NCBI GenBank assembly: GCA_963810485.1 | Contig: CAWENQ010000002.1 | Location: forward strand, 186,001 to 250,000 | From: DATKFM01 sp963810485 | GTDB lineage: Bacteria > Pseudomonadota > Alphaproteobacteria > Dongiales > Dongiaceae | Length of the DNA stretch: 64,000 nucleotides | Direction: 5' to 3' | Part shown: positions 37,265 through 47,066 of the stretch, one piece after another | Numbering within the stretch: the first letter of the stretch is position 1 | Layout of the letters: each line of letters begins with the position of its first letter | Notes under the pieces: model-generated | Databases searched by the model: none | Seen by the model: the letters and a program-made list of their open reading frames with translations, nothing else | What the model was told of the DNA's origin: nothing | Translations under genes and position numbers: made by a program

Positions 37265-39067
37265 TTACTGGCCGGGCTTGCGCACGAAGAGATCGTCGGC
37301 TTCCGCCATGATCGTCGCGGCCGCGGCGCTGCTGCGTTTCTGCTTGCTCGCGGTGCGGCGCGCGGCGACGCGGGTGCGCTGGCGCAGAGCTTCGGCCAGA
37401 TAGTAGGCCGGCTCGATGACCTCGAGTTCCTGGCCGTTCACCGTGGCCAGGCCGGCGCGGCCGGCATGGAGATCGGCATAGGAGGTGTCGACGATGGCGC
37501 TGGTGACGGCGCCGATTTCCGCGGTCATCAGGCCAAGCCACTGGCCGTCGAACGACAGCACGATGATCGGCACGGGGCCCTTCTCCGGCAGCGCCAGATC
37601 GCGATCGCAGGCCACCAGCGGCACCAGCAATTCATCGATCTCCGCCATCCAGAGCGCGCGGCTGCTGTCGATCGCCGCCACATCGACGGCGGCGACGCGG
37701 CCGACCTTGGAGATCTCGACGGTGCGGATGCGGCCGTTGGCGCCGCTGAAGAGCTGCAGCGGCGCCCCATCATCGAGCTGGGCTTCCGCCGCTTCTTCCA
37801 GCGCCTGCATCTGGGTTTTCACCGGCGGCAAGACGGGCGCGGCATCGACGATCTCGACACCGTTGTCGCCGCGGCGGTCGCGCAGGCGCACCACATTGCC
37901 GTTGGGTACGGCGGTTTCCTCTGTGATCGAGGTGGGCGCGCGAGTCGCCGCGTCGGCGGTCGGCTGGGCGCCGTTATCGACGCGCGGCCGGTTGGCCAGC
38001 ACTTTCGGCTCGCTCGGCTGCCGCGCCGAGGACTTCGGCGCGCCATTGCCGCGGGGCATGACGACCCCCAGGCCGCGCATGAGCTGGATCATCTCCGCCT
38101 GCGCCACCATCAGGTTGTTAACCGTGCTCAGCAGGTTTTCCAGGGTCTGGGCCTGGACAACCACGGCGCCGGCCATCATCGGCGGCGCAACGGGCGCCGG
38201 GGCAGCTTCCGCTGCCATGGGCGCAATGGTGGGGGCCGCTGGCGCTGGAGCAGACACGGGAGCCTCGGCCGCCTGCGGGGCGGCCATTTGGGGAGCCTGG
38301 GGCGCCGGTTCGGACTTTACCGCTGGAGGTGGTGCTTCCGGGGCTGCCACGGCCATGGGGGCGACCACGGGCGGCGCGGGCGTCTCTGCTGCCGGGGCCT
38401 CTGCCACGGGTGCCGGCGGGGTTTCCGCCACGGGCGCCGGGGCCCTTTTGGTCTTGGCCGCTTTGGCCGGCTTGGCCAGTGGCATCTCGTCTTCGTCGGC
38501 CTCATCCACCGGCGGTTCGGGCGCCTTGGCGGCCTTCACCGGCTTGGCGGCGGGCAATTCCTCGTCCTCGTCGGCGTCCACCGGCGGCTTCGGCGGCGCT
38601 TTCGCGGCTCGCTTCGGCTTGGTCTCGAACGGGCTCTTATCCGGCTTGGCGTCCTTCGGCGGATCTTGTACGGCGGACTCTTTCGCCACCGGTTCCTTCG
38701 CCGCCCGGGCTTCCCTGGCCTTCTGCTCCGCCTTGGACGCTTCCGGTCCGCCGGAGCGCTGCGCCAGGTCGCTGAGCAGCGCCCGCAGCACGCGCAGGGA
38801 TTCCTTCACCGCAGGAATACGCTCCCAGGCGTCGGTGCCCTTCGACGAGCGGAGCTGGCTCAGCTGATCCACGGCCATGACCGCCATGGCATTCAGCGCC
38901 GGCAGGCCGAGGAAGCCCGACGTCTCGCGGATCGAGCTCATCAGCCGCAGCAGATTGTCGATGGCCTCATGGTCGCCGGGCGATTTCTGAATCGCCGAAA
39001 AGCTGACCTCGCCCTCATCGAGGGATTGCGAGGTCTCGGCGATGAAAACATTTAGCAGATCGTCCAT
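37265..39067 (-). CDS. CheA-derived protein lacking the phospho-histidine and the kinase domain
   Basis: 600 residues. The N-terminal 105 residues look like a CheA Hpt domain, but the motif usually read as RLMHTIKETCGFLGLP is RLMSSIRETSGFLGLP here: Ser44 replaces the phosphorylated His. Residues 115-300 are a Lys/Pro/Ala-rich linker with acidic patches. Residues 303-335 (LENLLSTVNNLMVAQAEMIQ) resemble the CheA P3 dimerisation hairpin. No ATP-binding (P4) motifs are present. Residues about 438-565 form a CheW-like domain (KVGRVAAVDVAAIDSSRALW, GLATVNGQELEVIEPAYYLA). It lies downstream of chpT on the same strand and converges on ctrA, with a CtrA-like box upstream. I infer a scaffold or decoy; it might instead be a decaying cheA. 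Confidence 0.85.
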   Translation of the reverse strand: MDDLLNVFIAETSQSLDEGEVSFSAIQKSPGDHEAIDNLLRLMSSIRETSGFLGLPALNAMAVMAVDQLSQLRSSKGTDAWERIPAVKESLRVLRALLSDLAQRSGGPEASKAEQKAREARAAKEPVAKESAVQDPPKDAKPDKSPFETKPKRAAKAPPKPPVDADEDEELPAAKPVKAAKAPEPPVDEADEDEMPLAKPAKAAKTKRAPAPVAETPPAPVAEAPAAETPAPPVVAPMAVAAPEAPPPAVKSEPAPQAPQMAAPQAAEAPVSAPAPAAPTIAPMAAEAAPAPVAPPMMAGAVVVQAQTLENLLSTVNNLMVAQAEMIQLMRGLGVVMPRGNGAPKSSARQPSEPKVLANRPRVDNGAQPTADAATRAPTSITEETAVPNGNVVRLRDRRGDNGVEIVDAAPVLPPVKTQMQALEEAAEAQLDDGAPLQLFSGANGRIRTVEISKVGRVAAVDVAAIDSSRALWMAEIDELLVPLVACDRDLALPEKGPVPIIVLSFDGQWLGLMTAEIGAVTSAIVDTSYADLHAGRAGLATVNGQELEVIEPAYYLAEALRQRTRVAARRTASKQKRSSAAAATIMAEADDLFVRKPGQ

Positions 39068-39183
39068 TCCACACTACCGCGCCCGGTGTCCGCTGCCTCT
39101 CAGCAGGCAGCATCATGGCCAGCGCCCGCCGCCGTTCGAGGCGGCGGACCCGGCCGAATGGCAGGCAGAATGGCAAATTGCCC

Positions 39184-39198
39184 TTAATATTGCGTGAA
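39184..39198. promoter_or_regulatory. CtrA-box-like site upstream of the CheA-like gene
   Basis: TTAA-N7-TGAA, the same half-sites as site 1 before ctrA, 117 bases from the start codon in the gap behind chpT. Confidence 0.5.
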
Positions 39199-39240
39199 AA
39201 TCAGCGGCAGATGCGACAAAACTGCCGGAGTTTGAAAGCG

Positions 39241-39885
39241 TTAGGCCGCCAGTTGGGCCGTCAGCATGACGCTGCCGGGCGCGCCGGGCGCCGCGTCGAT
39301 TCGACTGCCCATGGATTCGGCGAGCCGCTGGCTGAAATAGCCATGGACGGTCTTGGCGGAGAGCGACGAAACGGCCACGGGCCCCTTCAGCACGCCCGCC
39401 AGATCTTCGCTGATGCGGGCATCCTGGCCCGAGGCCGTGACCCGCAGGACCTGCCCGCGCGGCCCCGGCGCCACGCCGATGGCGATCGAGCCGCCGCGCG
39501 GCAGAAGATCCCCCGCCAGCACCACCAGATTGAGCAGCAGCTTGTTGGCGCCTGGCGGCAGCGCCGTACCGGCCGGCAGGACGGGCCAGTTGAGAGTCAT
39601 CTTGGTCCCGGCCAGGAAGCCGCCCGCCAGCGTCTTGGCCGCGTCCCACCCCAGACCTGTGTCCGAGCCGGCGGTGCCGTAGGACATGCGGAACAGCTCG
39701 AGCAGGGCCGAGGCCCGCCGCACGCAGTTCTGCGACAGCTGCAGCGCTTCCTTGGCCGTATCGCCGCCGCCATCGTCTTCCAGGAGTTCGAGGCCGTTGC
39801 CGATCGCGCCCACCGGACTGATGAGATCGTGGCAGATCTTCGACGCCATAAGCTCCAGCACCCGTAGGTCGACTTGAACGGCCAT
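39241..39885 (-). CDS. chpT: Histidine phosphotransferase ChpT
   Basis: Passes phosphate from the CckA receiver to CtrA (and CpdR). 214 residues from ATG 39885, chosen because GAGGGAGAG precedes it; 27 more in-frame residues upstream are not conserved. The helical hairpin carries the phospho-His in ELMASKICHDLISPVGAIGN, followed by GLELLEDDGGG. The C-terminal part is a degenerate HATPase-like fold (GANKLLLNLVVLAGDLLPRG, TVHGYFSQRLAESMGSRI), as in known ChpT. It is upstream of the CheA-like gene, 173 bases apart, so the two may not share one transcript. Confidence 0.93.
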   Translation of the reverse strand: MAVQVDLRVLELMASKICHDLISPVGAIGNGLELLEDDGGGDTAKEALQLSQNCVRRASALLELFRMSYGTAGSDTGLGWDAAKTLAGGFLAGTKMTLNWPVLPAGTALPPGANKLLLNLVVLAGDLLPRGGSIAIGVAPGPRGQVLRVTASGQDARISEDLAGVLKGPVAVSSLSAKTVHGYFSQRLAESMGSRIDAAPGAPGSVMLTAQLAA

Positions 39886-40043
39886 AGGCTCTCCCTCTAT
39901 TCCTGCCGCCGGCACGATCAGGACCGGTCGTTTCAGATGCACCGAAACCGCGCTGCCGCCGCTCATTGAGCCGCCGCATCCCCCGCGCTAGCTTCGCCGC
40001 CGGAGAACCTATGCGGAGTTCGCAGGGTCTTCAAGGAGCGACG

Positions 40044-40262
40044 ATGAGTCTGGAACCGTTGCAAACACTAACGCCCGGCGCCTATGTCGTTCATCCCGAC
40101 CGGCCGGATTGGGGTTTGGGACAGGTGCAGTCGGTGACCGGCCGGAGGGTCACGGTTAACTTCGAGAATGCCGGCAAATTGCTGATCGACAGCGGCGTGG
40201 TGGCGCTGCGGGCGGTGGATCCGGGCGAACACCAGACAGCAGCGCCCGACAGCAAAGAATAA
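40044..40262 (+). CDS. DUF3553 domain protein
   Basis: A 72-residue protein. GAYVVHPDRPDWGLGQVQSV and RVTVNFENAGKLLIDSGVVA match DUF3553, a short SH3-like domain related to the CarD/UvrD-tail type folds that bind RNA polymerase or DNA. ATG 40044 has AAGGAG at ideal spacing. It is divergent from chpT. Role unknown; a regulator of transcription or repair is possible from the fold alone. Confidence 0.87.
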   Translation: MSLEPLQTLTPGAYVVHPDRPDWGLGQVQSVTGRRVTVNFENAGKLLIDSGVVALRAVDPGEHQTAAPDSKE

Positions 40263-40298
40263 CGTCCGGAGTCTTCGGCGATGCGCGACGATCTGACG

Positions 40299-41963
<1,665 letters not shown>

Positions 41964-42174
41964 TCGCCTCGCCGCGCCTCGTGCCGCCGTCAAAATTCCC
42001 GGAGATCGCAGGCATGGCCTGCGCCGGCTGGATGGCCGGTCTTCCAGGTTACGCCGATCGTCGTAAAGGCAACGTTAACCAGTCTCGGCAACAAGGGGAT
42101 TATACGCCAAAAGACCGCCGAAAGCTGTTATCCGGATTGGTAGGACGATCTACCCCTAACGATTGCCAGACGGA

Positions 42175-42798
42175 TCACGGAAAATTGCGCTGCCACACCT
42201 TGGCCAGGCGCGGTTCGGCATCCGCCGCCAGGGCAACGCCATGCAGCTTCGGGCAGTTCGCCTTGTACCATTCGCGCCGCGGCCGCCAGCGGGTGATCGT
42301 GGCGGCGAAGATGTCGAGGGCGGAGAAGCGCGTACCCAGGAACCAGGGCTTTGGCGCAATGCTCGATTCCACAATTTGCCAGGAGCGGCTCTTGTAGTTC
42401 TCGGTGCTGACCCGCAGCTCCTTTTGCGCGATGGAGTCCGCGACGAAGCGGCTGGTGTCGTCGCCGACGGTGAACATGGGATAGATGTTGGCGACGATGA
42501 AGACGAGCCAGCGCAGGAACGGATCCCGTGTCTTGTCGCCGGCCGGCGGCACCAGGTCCGCCTTCGGCGCCTGGTCGCCGATATGCAGGGTGATGGCCGC
42601 GCTCTCCGTCATCACCTGGCCATCAGGCAGGATGAGCGTGGGCAGCTGCGCCAGCGGATTGAACTTGGCCAACCGGTCGCGGTCGGCGGCGCTCTCAAGG
42701 GGATCGACTTCCTCGATTCGGTAGGGCAGTCCGGCGAGTTCGAGCTGCGCCTCGACGATGACGGAGCCCCAGCCAGCCTTGCCGTAGAGCGTATACAT
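42175..42798 (-). CDS. Glutathione S-transferase family protein
   Basis: 207 residues. N-terminal thioredoxin fold with YGKAGWGSVIVEAQLELAGL and the glutathione-binding loop LPTLILPDGQVMTESAAI (cis-Pro and Glu-Ser motif). C-terminal helical domain from about residue 85 (RDPFLRWLVFIVANIYPMFT; LDIFAATITRWRPR). A Ser is available near the N-terminus (GWGS) as the catalytic residue. It lies just downstream of the ABC permease genes on the same strand, but belongs to no obvious operon. Substrate unknown. Confidence 0.9.
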   Translation of the reverse strand: MYTLYGKAGWGSVIVEAQLELAGLPYRIEEVDPLESAADRDRLAKFNPLAQLPTLILPDGQVMTESAAITLHIGDQAPKADLVPPAGDKTRDPFLRWLVFIVANIYPMFTVGDDTSRFVADSIAQKELRVSTENYKSRSWQIVESSIAPKPWFLGTRFSALDIFAATITRWRPRREWYKANCPKLHGVALAADAEPRLAKVWQRNFP

Positions 42799-42866
42799 GA
42801 CGTCCTCGCGATGTATGAAACCAAGCGCAGCTTGGCGCGGCGGCGCGTCTCAGACAAGGGCGGCGG

Positions 42867-43679
42867 CTATGGCCCGCGATAGCCGAACTGCACGATGCGG
42901 TAGCGCATCAGCACATACATGATCGCGAAGATGGCGAAGACGACAAAATTCACCATCGACGCCAGCGCGAACAGTTCCGGCCCGAGTCCGAATCTGAGCG
43001 AACCCCAGGCGACTGAGGGCAATGTCGGAATGGCACCGAGATTGTAGAAAGAGATTTCCAGGTTGTTGAAAGCGAGAATGAAGCTGATCAAAAAGGCGCC
43101 GAACAAGCAGGGCCAGATGATCGGCAGCGTGATCTCGAGGAAGCAGCGCACGGGACCGGCGCCGAACACCATCGCCGCATCGTCCATCGCCCAGTCATAG
43201 CGCACGAGCTGCGACAGGATGATCAGGAAGGCAAACGACGTGCCGGGAATCGCGTTCGCGGCGATGGCCGAGTACATATTGCCCTGCAGATCCAGCACCT
43301 TCGCATTGAAGGCCAGCGTGGAAATGCCGATCAGCAACTCGGCCACGAACAGCGGCGCAAGGAACAGCAACAGCGCCAGCCCGCGCCAGCGGGCGCGGTA
43401 GCGAAGAATCCCGATGGCGCCGCCGGTGGCCAGCACGGTCGAAAGCACGGCGCTGCCGATTCCCAAAGTCAGGCTGTTGACCAGCGCGCCGCCATACAGC
43501 GAGCTGGCGAACAAATCCTCGTACGACATCGCCGAGAAGGCCGGCGGAAACGGCCAGACGATATCTGCGGAGAACGACGCGAAGATCACATAGAACACCG
43601 GCGCGTAGAGGAAGACGTAGAGCGCGAAAAGCATCACGCCCATGACAATGCTGCCCCATCGCGTGCCCTGGCGGATCAT
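42867..43679 (-). CDS. ABC transporter permease, PotC-like
   Basis: Inner-membrane permease of the spermidine/putrescine (polyamine/opine) importer type, 270 residues. Six hydrophobic segments (VMLFALYVFLYAPVFYVIFA, LALLLFLAPLFVAELLIGIS and others) and the cytoplasmic EAA-type loop (FGAGPVRCFLEITLPIIWP). Its start overlaps the stop of the other permease by four bases, so the two are coupled. Last gene of the four-gene importer operon. Confidence 0.92.
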   Translation of the reverse strand: MIRQGTRWGSIVMGVMLFALYVFLYAPVFYVIFASFSADIVWPFPPAFSAMSYEDLFASSLYGGALVNSLTLGIGSAVLSTVLATGGAIGILRYRARWRGLALLLFLAPLFVAELLIGISTLAFNAKVLDLQGNMYSAIAANAIPGTSFAFLIILSQLVRYDWAMDDAAMVFGAGPVRCFLEITLPIIWPCLFGAFLISFILAFNNLEISFYNLGAIPTLPSVAWGSLRFGLGPELFALASMVNFVVFAIFAIMYVLMRYRIVQFGYRGP

Positions 43680-44566
43680 TGGTTGATGACTCCGGTGAAG
43701 CCGCTGCGCTTGAGATCGATGGTGCGGCGCATCGCCAGGATCACCACCAGCGAGGCAAAGAACAGGAACACGCCCATCGCCGAGCCCAGCGCCCAGGTGC
43801 CGGTCTCGCCGAATTGCTGCGCCAGGCTCATGCCGAAGGAGGTCGCCTGCGGGCCGCCGAGGAATCGCTGGGTCACCGCCGAGGCGAGACAGGGGATGAA
43901 TACGAGCACGAGACCAATGGCGGTGCCGATCCAGTTCAGCGGCCAGGTGATCTCGATGAAGGCGCGCCAGGGATGGGCGCCGTTGATCTTGGCCACCTCC
44001 AGCAACTCGAAATTGAAGTTCACCAGCGACAGATAGATCGCCGTCACCATGAACGGCACGTAGAGATAGACCAGCCCGATGCCGGCGGCGAACTGCGTGT
44101 ACATGAGCGCGCCGATGGGCGGGATGCCGAATTCGCCCAGCGCCATGTTGATCAGGCCGATGGGGCCGAACAGGGCTTGAAGGCCGGTGACCCGCAGAAT
44201 GATCCCGGTGAAGAACGGCGCCGCCAGCAGCAGCACCAGCAGCAGGCGGTAGCGGCCGCCGTAACGGGCGATGAAGTAGGCGATCGGCCAGGCGATGACG
44301 AGGCAGGCGAGCGACACCAGCACGGAGGTGATCAGGGAGCGCAGGAAAAACGTGCGGTAGGCGGCCTCGCCCAGCATCAGGCGGTAGTTGTCCAGGTTCC
44401 AGTCGGCGTAGATCTCATAACTTTCCGTGCGCCAGAAGCTGAACACGACGATCGTCAGCAGCGGCAGCAGCAGCGCGATGACGATGAACAGCGCGCCCGG
44501 CCCGGCCAGGAACGCGAAGCGCCATTGCGGCCGGTGCGTCAGTCGGAGCCAGCTATCGGCGGCCAT
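43676..44566 (-). CDS. ABC transporter permease, PotB-like
   Basis: Partner permease, 296 residues, with six hydrophobic segments (LAGPGALFIVIALLLPLLTI, SVLVSLACLVIAWPIAYFIA, and others) and an EAA-type loop (KINGAHPWRAFIEITWPLNW). It follows the ATPase by four bases and precedes PotC-like with a four-base overlap. The conserved KRSGFTGVINQ tail is not informative. Forms the membrane channel with the PotC-like subunit. Confidence 0.92.
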   Translation of the reverse strand: MAADSWLRLTHRPQWRFAFLAGPGALFIVIALLLPLLTIVVFSFWRTESYEIYADWNLDNYRLMLGEAAYRTFFLRSLITSVLVSLACLVIAWPIAYFIARYGGRYRLLLVLLLAAPFFTGIILRVTGLQALFGPIGLINMALGEFGIPPIGALMYTQFAAGIGLVYLYVPFMVTAIYLSLVNFNFELLEVAKINGAHPWRAFIEITWPLNWIGTAIGLVLVFIPCLASAVTQRFLGGPQATSFGMSLAQQFGETGTWALGSAMGVFLFFASLVVILAMRRTIDLKRSGFTGVINQ

Positions 44567-44570
44567 CGGG

Positions 44571-45668
44571 TCAGACCAGGAACGTGGCGCCGCGGCTGGC
44601 GGGCCAATGCACGGTCACCGCCTCGCCGGGTTGCAGGTGGAGTTCGCGCGGCGCGCCGCTGACGACGATCTCCGAACCGTCCTTGAGCAGCACGAGGTAA
44701 TTCGCGATCTGGCCTTTGAAGATGATGTCGCGCAGCGTGCCGGCGATGGCGTTGAGTCCCGCCTGCCCGCTCCCGCCATCGCCGCGGGCGATCTCCAGAT
44801 CCTCATACTTGATGGAGAAATGCGCGGCAGCGCCCGGCTGCCCGTTGCGCGGCGCCGGCACCGCCAGCGCCGTGCCCTTCCAGTTGAACTGCGCGGTCCC
44901 GCCGGCGATCGCCTGCAGGCTGCCGTCGAAACGGTTGGCATGGCCGACGAAGCCCGCAACGAATGAAGTCGCCGGGTTGGTGTAGATCTCGGTCTTGGCG
45001 GCGACCTGCTCGAAAGCGCCGTTGCGCATGACGGCGATCCGGTCGCTCATCGTCAGCGCTTCCTCCTGATTGTGCGTGACATAGACGAAGGGGATTTCCA
45101 GCTGCTTCTGGTAGCGGCGGATCTCCACCTCCATCTCCGACCGCAGCTCGCGATCCAGATTCGCCAGCGGTTCGTCGAGCAGCAGCAGCGCCGGCCGCGA
45201 AATCAGGCCGCGCGCCAGCGCCACGCGCTGCTGCTGGCCGCCCGACATCTCGTTGGGATAGCGGTCGGCGAGGCCGTCCAGCCGCATCAGCTTCAGCGCC
45301 CAGGCCAGGCGCTCGTCGCGCTGGGCACGGCCGATACGCTGCATGCGCAGGGGAAAAACGATGTTCTCCGCCGCCGTCTTATGGGGAAACAGCAGGAAGT
45401 TCTGGAACACCATGCCGACATGCCGGGCATAGGGCGGCAGTGCTGTGACATCGGCGCCGCTAATCGACACCCGCCCCTCGTCTGGCTGTTCCAGGCCGGC
45501 GATGAGCCGCAGCATGGTGGTCTTGCCGGAGCCGCTAGGACCCAGCAGGGCGAAGAACTCGCCGCGCTCAATGGTGAGATCGATGCGATCTACAGCGGTG
45601 ACGGACCCGAACCGCTTGGTGACAGATTGCAGAGTTAGTACCGCGGACGGCACGGTGTCTCCGATCAT
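44571..45668 (-). CDS. ABC transporter ATP-binding protein, PotA-like
   Basis: Energises the importer. Walker A is GPSGSGKTT, Q-loop FQNFLLFPHKTA, signature MSGGQQQRVALARGL, Walker B LLLLDEPLANLD and switch His in YVTHNQEEALTMSD. A C-terminal TOBE domain (KYEDLEIARG; VVSGAPRELHLQPGEAVTVH) completes 365 residues. I chose ATG 45668 (MIGDTVPS); an upstream in-frame ATG at 45704 falls inside a hairpin. The gene follows the binding-protein gene after a terminator-like stem-loop, which should lower its expression relative to the binding protein. Confidence 0.92.
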   Translation of the reverse strand: MIGDTVPSAVLTLQSVTKRFGSVTAVDRIDLTIERGEFFALLGPSGSGKTTMLRLIAGLEQPDEGRVSISGADVTALPPYARHVGMVFQNFLLFPHKTAAENIVFPLRMQRIGRAQRDERLAWALKLMRLDGLADRYPNEMSGGQQQRVALARGLISRPALLLLDEPLANLDRELRSEMEVEIRRYQKQLEIPFVYVTHNQEEALTMSDRIAVMRNGAFEQVAAKTEIYTNPATSFVAGFVGHANRFDGSLQAIAGGTAQFNWKGTALAVPAPRNGQPGAAAHFSIKYEDLEIARGDGGSGQAGLNAIAGTLRDIIFKGQIANYLVLLKDGSEIVVSGAPRELHLQPGEAVTVHWPASRGATFLV

Positions 45669-45684
45669 CGATGAAGAAAAAGGT

Positions 45685-45720
45685 ACGGCGGCGCCCCCCG
45701 CCAAGGATAGGCGCCGCCGT
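45685..45720 (-). terminator. Intercistronic terminator or attenuator hairpin
   Basis: Perfect 11-base arms (45685-45695 and 45710-45720) with a 14-base loop, followed on the minus strand by CCTTTTTCTTC. It lies between the binding-protein stop (45735) and the ATPase start, so it should cause partial termination or stabilise the upstream message. Confidence 0.75.
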
Positions 45721-45734
45721 CGCCGCAGGCAACG

Positions 45735-46937
45735 TCAGGAGGCTTCTACGTCCGACCAGATTCTCTCCCACTTCTCTGGTGAGGATGGCTGGTCGAACAT
45801 GTGCAATTGTGCCGCCTCAGCACTGCGATTCATGAAATAGAGCTCGTTCTCGTCCGCCGTCAGCAGGTCGCGCACATCCACCGTGCCGCCATAGCCTGTC
45901 GACCGGACCACCCGCACATAGTTCTCCTTCTGCAGGAGTTCGTTCACCCAGTGATGGGCCAGCTCGACGCGCTCGGAGTCCGCGTCGGCGCTGATCATCC
46001 AGGTATCCACCCAACCCAGGCCGCCTTCCTTCGGCTTCAGCACATGCTGAAGGTCGAAGTCGAGCTTGCCTTCCTTCCGGAGCACGGTGAGGTGCCGGTA
46101 AGTCTCCGAGAATTCCGGCGCCGCCCACACCACGCCGCCGCGCATCAGGCGATCGAGCGCGTCGTAATCCTGATAGCGGGTCATCAGCAGCTTTTTCTGG
46201 GCGATCAGCAGTTTCTTGGTTTCCTCCAGTTCGGCGTCCGTCAGGTTGTACGGATTGAACGGCTTGCCGTCGGGCCGCTCGCCGCCAATGGTGCCGAGGT
46301 TTGTCGCCGCGAGAATACCCATCAGGGCGATGTTTTCCTCAAATCGCGAATTCGTCGCGAGATGCCCGGCGTACTTCTCGTTCAGCAGCAGGCCGATCGA
46401 GCCGATGTCTTCGGCCGCGACTTGCGAGGTGTTGACGGTAATGCCGTAGCCGCCCCAACAATTGGGCGCCGCGACCTTGTTGGCGCCGAACTCATCGGCG
46501 AGCAGCGGGAAGTTCGGCGGCAGGAAATCCGGGAACACGCCGGACATGTTGGGGATCCTGCCGTAATCAACCGCTTGCGTGAGACCCTGGCGGAAATAGA
46601 GGCGCGGCCAGAAGCCGTCGCCCATCACCATGTCGAAATCCTTGGTGCCGCCCACCTTCATTTTGTTGAAGGCTTCGGAATTGCCGTCGAAGAAAGTCGG
46701 CGAGAAGGTCGCTTTGTACTTTTCTTCGAAGCTCGCGATCGTCTCCTTGATCGCGTAGGGTAGCCACATCAGAGGCCGCAGGGTCGGCGTTGCCGCCGCC
46801 GCATCGCTGATGAACGGTCCCTTCCATGAAACTGCCAGACCCGCGGCGGCCGCAGCCCCCGTGAGCATCGCGCGGCGCGAGAGGCGCAAGGCCCGCGCCA
46901 GTTTCCGTGCCGATACGCCCTTGTTAACTTTCGTCAT
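45735..46937 (-). CDS. Extracellular solute-binding protein of a spermidine-type importer
   Basis: 400 residues from ATG 46937, preceded by GGGAGG. The leader ALRLSRRAMLTGAAAAAGLA has twin Arg and suggests Tat export. The mature part (LMWLPYAIKETIASFEEKYK; GTKDFDMVMGDGFWPRLYFR; WGGYGITVNTSQVAAEDIGS) is a PotD/AfuA-like type II binding protein; ligand not predictable. First gene of the binding protein-ATPase-permease-permease operon and divergent from deoR, which fits joint control with the adjacent catabolic operon. The 36 in-frame residues upstream are rejected. Confidence 0.9.
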   Translation of the reverse strand: MTKVNKGVSARKLARALRLSRRAMLTGAAAAAGLAVSWKGPFISDAAAATPTLRPLMWLPYAIKETIASFEEKYKATFSPTFFDGNSEAFNKMKVGGTKDFDMVMGDGFWPRLYFRQGLTQAVDYGRIPNMSGVFPDFLPPNFPLLADEFGANKVAAPNCWGGYGITVNTSQVAAEDIGSIGLLLNEKYAGHLATNSRFEENIALMGILAATNLGTIGGERPDGKPFNPYNLTDAELEETKKLLIAQKKLLMTRYQDYDALDRLMRGGVVWAAPEFSETYRHLTVLRKEGKLDFDLQHVLKPKEGGLGWVDTWMISADADSERVELAHHWVNELLQKENYVRVVRSTGYGGTVDVRDLLTADENELYFMNRSAEAAQLHMFDQPSSPEKWERIWSDVEAS

Positions 46938-46973
46938 GACGTTGCCTCCCCAGGCATTAGGCTTGTACGCACA

Positions 46974-47007
46974 GCAATAATTACAACACAATTGCCAAAA
47001 AATGCAA
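46974..47007. promoter_or_regulatory. Inverted repeats between the importer and deoR operons
   Basis: GCAAT (46974) pairs with ATTGC (46991), and the overlapping TTGC (46992) pairs with GCAA (47004). They lie in the AT-rich divergent promoter region and could be DeoR operators. Short arms make this tentative. Confidence 0.35.
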
Positions 47008-47066
47008 CAGGGTGCTAAAAATACCTCACCAGGGGCCTGGGACACGGCGTTTGAGGAGTTCGACCG

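Noticed and set aside
37466..39055. 529-codon and 460-codon frames on the plus strand
   Set aside because: Shadows of the CheA-like gene; Gly/Arg- and Ala/Ser/Gly-rich translations come from the Ala/Pro/Lys codons of its linker.
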